From an uncultured Erysipelotrichaceae bacterium (lineage in GTDB: Bacteria > Bacillota_I > Bacilli_A > RF39 > UBA660): a stretch of DNA of 57,223 bases. Shown here one piece after another: positions 50,851 to 57,223 of this stretch. The stretch is from contig CACXGO010000040.1 in the NCBI GenBank assembly GCA_902767245.1, positions 1 to 57,223 on the forward strand. The letters run 5' to 3'. Numbering within the stretch: position 1 is the stretch's first letter; every line of letters starts with the position of its first letter. Position numbers and translations under genes: made by a program. The notes beneath the pieces were generated by a model. The model had not been told where the DNA came from. It worked only from the letters and a program-made list of their open reading frames with translations, and made no database searches.

Positions 50851-52293
50851 TTAGAAGTCATTTTCTACAATAATCCTTTCAAGTTCCTCATACTTTATAT
50901 TTTCTTTAGAAACAATAAGATCAAATGCTTTATTTAAAAAACACTTTAAAGATTTTACTTGATTATCCAAATTAATAATACCATCAATCTGCTTCTCATA
51001 AGAGCCACAATATAGCTCGCTTATTTCTTTAACTATTTTTTCTGGAAATCTAGGGATTACAATATCTTTCCAATATTTCATTGCCATACTCCCACCTTGG
51101 CCACCAACTGACAAATTATTAAAATATCCAACCTTTCTTAAATATCTCAAAAAGCAGCACACAAACCCACTTTCAACAATATTATGATTTAATTTGTTGA
51201 GAATTATTCCATGTATATTCGTTATAACACGCTGATTTCCAAGATTAAAAAACATTGCACATTTGCCTATTGTTCCCTCGGCTGAAAAAACAATATCACC
51301 ATCTTTTAGTAATGATAATTCGTTTTTATTTCCAAAATAATTATAAGAATCAACAGTACCATAATCAGATAAATTTGTTGGTTTAGCAATCTTATAAAAT
51401 CCTTCTATATATTTATTAGTCTCAATGCTCTTTCCTATGCAAGATACTTGCAAATTTTGACCTCTAGATATCTTGTACCCAAATTCTTCCAAACTAGAGT
51501 ACCCATACTTGTAATTTTTTATCAATGAACTAGTATTTTTAAATTCTTGACAATAGTATCCTGCGTCCACTCTGTTTTTTTCAAAAACATCTCTAAATCT
51601 AGGCAATTTATACTCGGAAGCACTAGAATTGTTTAATAGCTCTTTCCCTATTAGTTCAAATATCAATTTTTCATTTATTTTAATTTGCCTTTCCTTTTCT
51701 ATAATTTCCTGTGTCATGCTTTCTATTTTAGATATTATTTTTAATGAATCTGCACCATCAGGAAAAGGAATCAAGCAATCTAAAAATTTTGTCCCAGCAT
51801 GCCTTATAGTGGCTCCACGTGGCACCATCAAATCAAGTTGGCTTTTATAATAATCAGTTTTCATAAAAGAAAATATATAATATTTATTTTTTTCCAATGG
51901 TAATTTGTAAAATGCACTCGCAATCATTATGTTTGGATAATTGTCATCTAAAATACAGCACTCTCCTATATTTGAATCTTTCGACAACAAGACATCACCA
52001 ATTTTCAAATTTTGATCAACGAAAGCCTTATGATTCATAAACTCGAAAGTCTCATTTGAAGATAAATCAATTATATAATTGGTTTTATTAGCTGCTTTTG
52101 TCTTCAGAAACATATATTTTGAATTTCGCATATAATTACTACTACCAATATCAACACCATTATCTACTTTCTTTAGTTTTCTTGATAGTAAACTTGATAG
52201 TTTAAAAGTGTTCTTGTTTGCATATTCCATCAATTGTAATTGATGTGGAGATAGTACAAACTGATTTTTTACTATATCATCATATTTTATCAT
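50851..52293 (-). CDS. hsdS: Restriction-modification specificity subunit (HsdS-like)
   Basis: 480 residues with two target-recognition halves. The first (about 30-200) ends GATIRHAGTKFLDCLIPFPD; the second (about 235-435) has ISRGQNLQVSCIGKSIETN and ends GGSMAMKYWKDIVIPRFP. Each is followed by a helical spacer (KISKIESMTQEIIEKERQIK; IDGIINLDNQVKSLKCFL). The DNA half-sites cannot be read from sequence. GAGGAAT before the ATG, 12 bases after the methylase gene, so one operon. Confidence 0.9.
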   Translation of the reverse strand: MIKYDDIVKNQFVLSPHQLQLMEYANKNTFKLSSLLSRKLKKVDNGVDIGSSNYMRNSKYMFLKTKAANKTNYIIDLSSNETFEFMNHKAFVDQNLKIGDVLLSKDSNIGECCILDDNYPNIMIASAFYKLPLEKNKYYIFSFMKTDYYKSQLDLMVPRGATIRHAGTKFLDCLIPFPDGADSLKIISKIESMTQEIIEKERQIKINEKLIFELIGKELLNNSSASEYKLPRFRDVFEKNRVDAGYYCQEFKNTSSLIKNYKYGYSSLEEFGYKISRGQNLQVSCIGKSIETNKYIEGFYKIAKPTNLSDYGTVDSYNYFGNKNELSLLKDGDIVFSAEGTIGKCAMFFNLGNQRVITNIHGIILNKLNHNIVESGFVCCFLRYLRKVGYFNNLSVGGQGGSMAMKYWKDIVIPRFPEKIVKEISELYCGSYEKQIDGIINLDNQVKSLKCFLNKAFDLIVSKENIKYEELERIIVENDF

Positions 52294-52305
52294 ATTATTC
52301 CTCGA

Positions 52306-54516
52306 TTAATTCAAAAATAATTTTTTTAGTTCATCTTCTTGGCCCAAACACCATTTTTTAAACTCTTTAATTGTTTCCGTAAAATCCTCATCCAATTGAG
52401 GATTACCTTCCTCATCAACCATAATATCAAATGTATTACTATCAATTCTATAAACAGGATTGAAATATTTAATTCTCTTTGAAGTTCGAACTTCATAGCC
52501 AATATTCTTTATATCTTTTACAAAAATTTCATAATTTGCATTTTGAAGCTTCTGCAATTCTTTTAGTTCTGGTTTATAGGCAACAATAATTGTAGTATTA
52601 ACTCCAGTATCGGCGAAAATATCCGGTGGCAAGTCAAATAAGGCAACTATTCTCATATGCTTTAGCAACCATTCTCTAGCATCATTCCACCTATCAACAG
52701 AAGCAAGTGAGTTTGAAAGAATTATACCCATTCTACCATTCTCCTTTAAAATTCTATAGGCATTTTCTAGAAAGATTAGCCCCATATCTATCCAGTTACC
52801 ACTTCGTGCGATATTCCATAGCTCGTACATTTCTATAATTTCTCTATCAGCTTCATTTTTGGGCTCATATTTTCTATCTTCACCAAATGGTGGATTTGTT
52901 AATACCACATCAAATTCTTTAAGTTTTGTTTCGTCTTTCCAATTGTTCCAATTTCCATTTTTGTGCAATTTAGGATTAAGTTGAACCAATTCGTCGCGGT
53001 CATCAAATTTCCAGACAATTGAACCCTTATCTGGTTTAAAATCGAGCTTGGCATTTCCATCGCCATTAAGTAACATATTTAATTGTGCTAACCTTACCAT
53101 ATCACTATCATTATCAACACCATACAAATTATCATCAGACAATTCGCCATGTGAATTAACATATGAAACAGACAAAAAATCTGCAATTCCTGATGTTGGG
53201 TCAATTATTGTTTCACTTCTTTTAGGATTTACTATTTTCACAAGGAATTCTATCAAATGTATTGGTGTAATAAACTGTCCTTTGTCTGTTTTAGAAAATT
53301 CATTAGCAAATTTGTAAAAAACAAGTTGATACAAATCTGTCTTTTCAGATTTAACAAAACTATAATCTTGCAACTGTTCTACTATTTCGCTAATTATTTT
53401 AATATGCTCAATTTTCTCCCATATTATTGTTTCATTAATGGTTCTATTCAGTATATAATGATATTCTCTTGATGCTTCCGCGTACAAAGACTTCATTCTG
53501 GTAATAAATGCTTGAACATTTTCATCAGCAAGTGTATAAAAAGTTCTTTCTGAATCAGATATAAAAAATTTCAAGCTTACACTTTCCAGGCGCTCTAATG
53601 GTTCTTTTTCCTCTTGGTCTTTATAGAATCTCAGATATTCTTTTTTCTCTTGCATAGCATTCATCTTTTGATTTCTTTTTTCATCATAAATTTTTAGAGC
53701 TAGTGTTTGAATTAATATTTCATATCCACGAGTGTTTTTCATACCAACTTTATCAATAACCCGCAATATATTAGAAATACCATCAGTTAATTGTTTACTA
53801 TAAATCCCGCTTATTATTTCCAAATCGTCAATTGTTCTTTTTGATCTATCAATATAATATGAGTTTATTTTTCTTTTCAATTGTTCAAATGTTGGTATTT
53901 TATTATATGAATCTGGTAAATGTAAGGACAAATCTTTTATTCCACTCTCATCGCCCTTCAAATTTAATGATTCATCGAATCTTAAAAAAACATTATTTTT
54001 CTTTTTAAATAAGTATAACCTTTCCGCATCATAAATAACACCTATAGCAAAGCTCGATTCAACTTCTTTTAAAGCAGGTTTTAACTGTTGATTATATACA
54101 ACTTCTATTTCTTTAGAATTCTCATTTTTAAATTCTATTACACAAATCAAATGTTTTCGTAACCAGTCCAAATCACTTTGGCTATTATTTTTATGCCAAT
54201 TTTCATATTTTTCAAACCAAGTTTTGTCATCAAAAATAGCAGCATCAAATTTTATTGGTGAAGAATTTTTGTTTCCTTTTGGAAATTGTATTTCTTCACC
54301 TATATAATCTTTAGAATACATACCAGAATTAATTATTGAATAAATAAACTGGCATCTATAATACTCCTCGTTTTTTTCACCCTTAGCATTCTTAATTTTT
54401 ACCTTTTTATTATGTGTCAAATGTATTGGAACCGGTGAATCATATTCATTTTTGTTACAATACTTCCCATCGAACTCATTTTTAGTCATCGTAAAACTTG
54501 TTAATTTTTCAATCAT
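52306..54516 (-). CDS. hsdM: Fused nuclease-N6-adenine methyltransferase (BcgI/type I-like)
   Basis: 736 residues. N-terminal region (about 1-200) carries a PD-(D/E)XK-like nuclease pattern (PIKFDAAIFDDKTWF ... LICVIEFKNEN). A helical linker follows, then the HsdM methylase: motif I IIDPTSGIADFLSVSY, an acidic/SAM pocket LYGVDNDSDMVRLAQLNML, and motif IV LTNPPFGEDRKYE. No separate HsdR gene is adjacent, so cutting may be by the fused N-terminus, as in BcgI-type enzymes. AGGTGA before the ATG. The nuclease assignment is less sure than the methylase. Confidence 0.85.
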   Translation of the reverse strand: MIEKLTSFTMTKNEFDGKYCNKNEYDSPVPIHLTHNKKVKIKNAKGEKNEEYYRCQFIYSIINSGMYSKDYIGEEIQFPKGNKNSSPIKFDAAIFDDKTWFEKYENWHKNNSQSDLDWLRKHLICVIEFKNENSKEIEVVYNQQLKPALKEVESSFAIGVIYDAERLYLFKKKNNVFLRFDESLNLKGDESGIKDLSLHLPDSYNKIPTFEQLKRKINSYYIDRSKRTIDDLEIISGIYSKQLTDGISNILRVIDKVGMKNTRGYEILIQTLALKIYDEKRNQKMNAMQEKKEYLRFYKDQEEKEPLERLESVSLKFFISDSERTFYTLADENVQAFITRMKSLYAEASREYHYILNRTINETIIWEKIEHIKIISEIVEQLQDYSFVKSEKTDLYQLVFYKFANEFSKTDKGQFITPIHLIEFLVKIVNPKRSETIIDPTSGIADFLSVSYVNSHGELSDDNLYGVDNDSDMVRLAQLNMLLNGDGNAKLDFKPDKGSIVWKFDDRDELVQLNPKLHKNGNWNNWKDETKLKEFDVVLTNPPFGEDRKYEPKNEADREIIEMYELWNIARSGNWIDMGLIFLENAYRILKENGRMGIILSNSLASVDRWNDAREWLLKHMRIVALFDLPPDIFADTGVNTTIIVAYKPELKELQKLQNANYEIFVKDIKNIGYEVRTSKRIKYFNPVYRIDSNTFDIMVDEEGNPQLDEDFTETIKEFKKWCLGQEDELKKLFLN

Positions 54517-54585
54517 ATAATCACCTATAATTCAATTTTATCATTGCCCTTCAGAGATGTCAATGAATGTTTTGAATTTTTTTGT

Positions 54586-54765
54586 TTATTTTTTTATCTT
54601 TAAAATGTTTACATTGGGCATTTTAAGGGCAGTTGACACACTCCAGATTAGTTGAACGTCAACCTTTCTTGTATGAAAACGTTGTTTTTCTGCCTCAATC
54701 TCTCTCACATATGTCTGAAATGCCAATATTTTGGTCTGAAATTGATTATATTTGGTTTTATACAT
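54586..54765 (-). pseudogene. Fragment with atypical composition, possible mobile-element remnant
   Basis: 59-residue minus-strand frame in a 294-base gap (54517-54810). It is richer in G and C than its surroundings, has codon use unlike the neighbours (CAA/CAG, AGA-GAG, GTT-GAC), and a hydrophilic product beginning MYKTKYNQFQTKIL. No SD precedes the ATG. Its shadow on the plus strand is also open. I read it as a piece of a larger foreign gene rather than an intact one. Nothing else is seen in the gap. Confidence 0.35.
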
Positions 54766-54810
54766 ATTTTTTAGATTATATGGTATTGCTTATATATGTA
54801 TTAATTATAT

Positions 54811-55437
54811 TTATTTAATGGGGTGTCTTATTACAGTTTTTAGTTTACCCACATCACATTTCCTTGGATCACTTAAATATATTTCATGGTGATATCTTTT
54901 ATCAGTAATATCTAACTCATATCCATTTTCTTTCATGTATTCATGCATTAAATTAACGGTAGTAGGCTCATCATCATAGGAACCAATATGCATACACTGA
55001 ACACATAAACCTTCATCATAAGTTAAAAATTCAACTTTAGAGAAATCCTGTTTTTTCTTTTTAGTTGCTTCTTCTATGGCCCAATCAAAGTCTTTTTTAG
55101 TTACAAAGTCCGGTAATCTAATAATAGATATAAAATTAAGTTCTTCTTTTTTATTATAATCTATTCCTTCTACTCCATCTTGCCACCAGAATCCTTCAAG
55201 GGGTGGAACAACATATTCAAAATAACCATCAATTTTATGTGTTCCTTTATAACTCATTTTAAGCGTAAACGCGATTGCGTATAAAAGTCCAATAGTTTCT
55301 TTGTATTCCCCATTTTCCTCATTAGGGTTACCTTTACCTCTTACTGCGATATAGTTCATTTTAGGTACTTTTATGATACTTGGTTTATCCTTAGGCATAT
55401 AAAATTCTTTATATTCTTTTTTATAATCAAAAGCCAT
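54811..55437 (-). CDS. GyrI-like small-molecule-binding protein
   Basis: 208 residues. Characteristic GyrI-like (SBMC-type) signatures: VRGKGNPNEENGEYKETI, FEYVVPPLEGFWWQDG, and the ending RYHHEIYLSDPRKCDVGKLK-TVIRHP. Members bind or hydrolyse cationic toxins and drugs. AGGAGA precedes the ATG. Stands alone, between the defence island and the small toxin-like locus. Confidence 0.88.
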   Translation of the reverse strand: MAFDYKKEYKEFYMPKDKPSIIKVPKMNYIAVRGKGNPNEENGEYKETIGLLYAIAFTLKMSYKGTHKIDGYFEYVVPPLEGFWWQDGVEGIDYNKKEELNFISIIRLPDFVTKKDFDWAIEEATKKKKQDFSKVEFLTYDEGLCVQCMHIGSYDDEPTTVNLMHEYMKENGYELDITDKRYHHEIYLSDPRKCDVGKLKTVIRHPIK

Positions 55438-55582
55438 AATTATATCTCCTCTACTTATATAGATATTATAACATAGAAAGAAATTAGATATTATTAATAT
55501 GTGAATTTGAATAAATTTTGAAATTATTAAAAAAAAGATTTTTTTTAAAAAGAAAAATGAGCAAATTTAAGGATTTACTCAT

Positions 55583-55611
55583 TTGATAGTAGATCTTAGA
55601 TTTAATATAAT
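55583..55611 (+). promoter_or_regulatory. Promoter of toxin-like ORF, copy 1
   Basis: TTGATA (55583-55588) and TATAAT (55606-55611), 17-bp spacer; the leader begins at about 55618 and reaches the start codon after roughly 63 nt. Confidence 0.8.
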
Positions 55612-55641
55612 GCTAACAGAACATTTAGAATCTGGTGTCTA

Positions 55642-55671
55642 CCTTTATTTCTTTTAAAAGAAGAAAGGAGG
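55642..55671 (+). promoter_or_regulatory. SD-sequestering hairpin of the toxin-like mRNA
   Basis: CCTTTATTTCTTTT (55642-55655) pairs, with one bulge, with AAAAGAAGAAAGG (55656-55668), which includes the first half of the SD AAAGGAGG (55664-55671). Such a fold would keep the ORF untranslated until the structure is opened. The same hairpin recurs in the second copy near 57109-57137. Confidence 0.7.
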
Positions 55672-55680
55672 TTTGATTGC

Positions 55681-55773
55681 ATGAAAATTAAAACTTTCAT
55701 TTTGAAATCTTTAAATCTCATTGCATTCATTTTGTTAGTAATAACTCTACTAGTTTTAGCCATAAAAAAATGA
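55681..55773 (+). CDS. 30-residue hydrophobic toxin-like peptide, copy 1
   Basis: ATG at 55681 with AAAGGAGG upstream. The peptide begins MKIKTFILKSLNL and continues as one transmembrane helix rich in I, L and V (about residues 12-27), ending in IKK. A basic start, single hydrophobic helix and basic end are the usual make-up of type I toxins. The mRNA leader hides its SD. An antisense RNA gene overlaps its 3' side. Probably acts in the cytoplasmic membrane. No database match is claimed. Confidence 0.75.
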   Translation: MKIKTFILKSLNLIAFILLVITLLVLAIKK

Positions 55774-55860
55774 CACTTAATTCATTGAATTAAATGTCTG
55801 CTAAAACAAAGGTAGATATCTAGTTTTCTAGATGTTCTCCCACTTTTGTGGGCTACCTAC
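55764..55860 (-). ncRNA. Antisense RNA candidate (antitoxin)
   Basis: About 97 nt on the minus strand. It starts near 55860 and ends at a terminator: hairpin of 55772-55798 (GACATTTAATTC-AAT-GAATTAAGTGTC) followed by seven T. It overlaps the last codons and the 3' trailer of the toxin-like mRNA, as in BsrG/SR4-type systems. It also contains a CCCAC-AAAA-GTGGG hairpin and an ATCTAG-AAAA-CTAGAT hairpin. Confidence 0.65.
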
Positions 55861-55866
55861 AAGTTA

Positions 55867-55895
55867 ATTATATCATAAGCGTGAACAACAAGCAA
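55867..55895 (-). promoter_or_regulatory. Promoter of antisense RNA
   Basis: Minus strand TTGCTT (55890-55895) and TATAAT (55867-55872), 17-bp spacer, extended -10 TATGATATAAT. Confidence 0.7.
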
Positions 55896-55915
55896 ATGAA
55901 ACAATAAAAAGCATT

Positions 55916-56944
55916 TTATTTATTATCTAAAAAATATTTAATTTCTTTTGTAAGTTCTTCATCTTCAGAATCTTCTAATACCTCCCAATTATATCTACCA
56001 TTAATATCAAGAATAGGTATTGATTCAAATTCACCATAATGATTAATTATTAAAAAATTTTGTTCGACTAAGCCTATGCATAAAAAATAATTAAAATCCA
56101 TAATTCTATCAAATAAATCTTTATCTGGATTTCTATATATAATTTTATAAAATCGGTTAAATTCTTTAGCTCTGATTGCTAATATAACAGCATACATGTG
56201 TTTACAATAAAACTCACACGGACATGAACAATATACCTGCATTTTTCTTCCCTTGTGATTATATTTTATTATGGTCAAATACTTATTTTCATTACCAACT
56301 ATCGCAAAATACCTGTCATCAATTTTCTCTAAAAATTTAACAAATGATTCTTCATAATATTTTTTACCTCTTTCGCATATTTGAGGACTAAAAAGTTTAT
56401 CAATATTACCTCTAAATAAATCAAATTTAAATTCTTTTTTATACTCATATCTTTCTACATTATTAGCTAATGCTGCAAGCATTTCAAAAAGAATTCCTTC
56501 ATATTTCTTCGGCATATTTTTAAATATAAATATAAGTAAATCATCAAGATGTGCAAGTGATCTAGGCAAATATTTTTTAAATGAAACATCAATCTCTTTA
56601 GATGCTTTAGTTGTAATATTGGCTTTCAAAGTTACAATATTTTCACTCGTTAATAATTCTTCATGATAATCAAAACCCACTATATAATTTGAAAATACCT
56701 TTTTAATAATATCAATCGTTTTATAAGGAATAAAGGCACATGACATATATCTTTCAATATCAGCATCAATTTCATCAAGATCAAACCAACTTAATCTATA
56801 GCTATCATTTTTCTTAAATTCGTTTATGCAGATATACATATTATAATTCTCATAATTTTCTAAAATTAATTCTAAAAACATTGGCTTTTTCTTATAATAT
56901 TTTTTTATTAAAGCAATCTTTTCAGTATTTGTTAGTTTTTTCAT
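55916..56944 (-). CDS. SWIM zinc-finger protein
   Basis: 342 residues. The N-terminal half (about 1-165) is helical and charged. The C-terminal region has a SWIM zinc finger: CSCPCEFYCKHMYAVILAI (CxCx3-6CxH), preceded by LFSPQICERGKKYYEE, the usual lead-in. SWIM fingers bind DNA or protein partners. GGAAGTGA precedes the ATG. Sits between two copies of the toxin-like unit, which could be coincidence or shared mobility. Confidence 0.82.
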   Translation of the reverse strand: MKKLTNTEKIALIKKYYKKKPMFLELILENYENYNMYICINEFKKNDSYRLSWFDLDEIDADIERYMSCAFIPYKTIDIIKKVFSNYIVGFDYHEELLTSENIVTLKANITTKASKEIDVSFKKYLPRSLAHLDDLLIFIFKNMPKKYEGILFEMLAALANNVERYEYKKEFKFDLFRGNIDKLFSPQICERGKKYYEESFVKFLEKIDDRYFAIVGNENKYLTIIKYNHKGRKMQVYCSCPCEFYCKHMYAVILAIRAKEFNRFYKIIYRNPDKDLFDRIMDFNYFLCIGLVEQNFLIINHYGEFESIPILDINGRYNWEVLEDSEDEELTKEIKYFLDNK

Positions 56945-57048
56945 ATTATCACTTCCTTATGCAATATTTTAACATAGAAAATGAGATTTTATTAAAAGAA
57001 AAGAATTTTTTTGATAAAGATAATGAGTAAATTTAAGGTTTTACTCTT

Positions 57049-57077
57049 TTGATTATGTATTACTTATTAAATATAAT
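57049..57077 (+). promoter_or_regulatory. Promoter of toxin-like ORF, copy 2
   Basis: TTGATT (57049-57054) and TATAAT (57072-57077), 17-bp spacer; same position relative to the leader as in copy 1. Confidence 0.75.
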
Positions 57078-57147
57078 TACTCTGGAACACTTAGAAGAAA
57101 AGTATCTACCTTTATTTCTTTCAAAAGAAGAAAGGAGGTTTGATAAA

Positions 57148-57223
57148 ATGACAAAGAGAGTTTTTGTAATAAAAATTCTTAAGTATCTTTCTATCATTTT
57201 ATTACTTCTAATCTTTATGATTA
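57148..57223 (+). CDS. Second toxin-like hydrophobic peptide, cut by window end
   Basis: ATG at 57148, with the same AAGAAAGGAGGTTTGAT leader as copy 1. The visible part reads MTKRVFVIKILKYL followed by a run of I, L and S, so a basic start and single membrane helix again. The peptides differ but the leaders are strongly conserved. The C-terminus and any antisense RNA are off the window. Confidence 0.65.
   Translation, partial: MTKRVFVIKILKYLSIILLLLIFMI

Noticed and set aside
50851-54516. Complete classical type I RM system
   Set aside because: No HsdR helicase-nuclease in the operon. The convergent helicase at 47787 has the wrong domain order and helicase class for HsdR.
54633-54818. 61-residue plus-strand frame over the odd fragment
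   Set aside because: Shadow of the minus-strand frame, no SD, and the product has a random-looking aromatic-rich tail.
1-57223. CRISPR arrays
   Set aside because: No regularly spaced direct repeats seen; the short repeats at 43182-43313 have only two copies each.

Overview
The window comes from a very AT-rich member of the Firmicutes/Bacilli, most like the host-associated lineages near RF39, Erysipelotrichales or Acholeplasmatales. Supporting signs are AGGAGG-type ribosome binding sites, T-box leaders in front of valS, thrS and asnS, a glmS ribozyme, a multi-gene anaerobic (class III) ribonucleotide reductase locus, and many short membrane-anchored surface proteins with Ig-like domains. TGA is used as a normal stop, so this is not a Mycoplasma-type code. 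Several genes look like sporulation leftovers (YunB, two coat-F-like proteins, a sigma-K/E-like sigma factor). The taxonomic placement is inference from gene content only.

Layout. 1-5.3 kb: a leftward cluster yunB - GH-like protein - yutD - C39 peptidase - second C39-type paralogue (cut by the window edge). 5.3-5.8 kb: a CBS-pair protein facing right. 5.9-11.9 kb: a leftward redox/nucleotide operon made of a degenerate NrdD-like protein, NrdG, NrdD with a fused redoxin domain, and TrxB. 12-15 kb: pilin-like protein, PASTA-deacetylase and an Ig/InlB-repeat surface protein. 15-20 kb: valS with T-box, a double metallophosphoesterase with a leader-peptide attenuator, tRNA-Asn. 20-28 kb: nucleotidase, VanY-type carboxypeptidase, a KsgA/Dim1-like methyltransferase, a Rel homologue with an attenuator-like leader, a lipoprotein, ATP-grasp, M48 protease. 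28-30.5 kb: coat-F-like proteins, sporulation-type sigma factor, two XRE regulators with palindromic operators. 30.5-36.3 kb: glmS with its ribozyme, thrS and asnS with T-boxes. 36.3-42.7 kb: DUF2779 nuclease, glutamine amidotransferase, Ig-domain deacetylase, lipoprotein, and a Cys-rich RsgI-like membrane protein.

43.1-54.8 kb looks like an inserted defence island. It is bordered by a broken Nudix gene and short repeats on the left and by a compositionally odd fragment on the right. It carries a Schlafen/AlbA-like 1065-residue protein, an all-helical companion, a WYL-helicase-nuclease fusion, and a two-gene restriction-modification system in which nuclease and methylase appear fused (BcgI-like) with a separate specificity subunit.

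55.5-57.2 kb holds what I regard as the best candidate for an undescribed system: a 30-residue hydrophobic toxin-like ORF whose SD is buried in a hairpin, with a convergent antisense RNA having its own promoter and terminator. A second diverged copy of the promoter-leader-toxin unit lies at the window end, on the other side of a SWIM zinc-finger gene. This has the architecture of a type I toxin-antitoxin locus.
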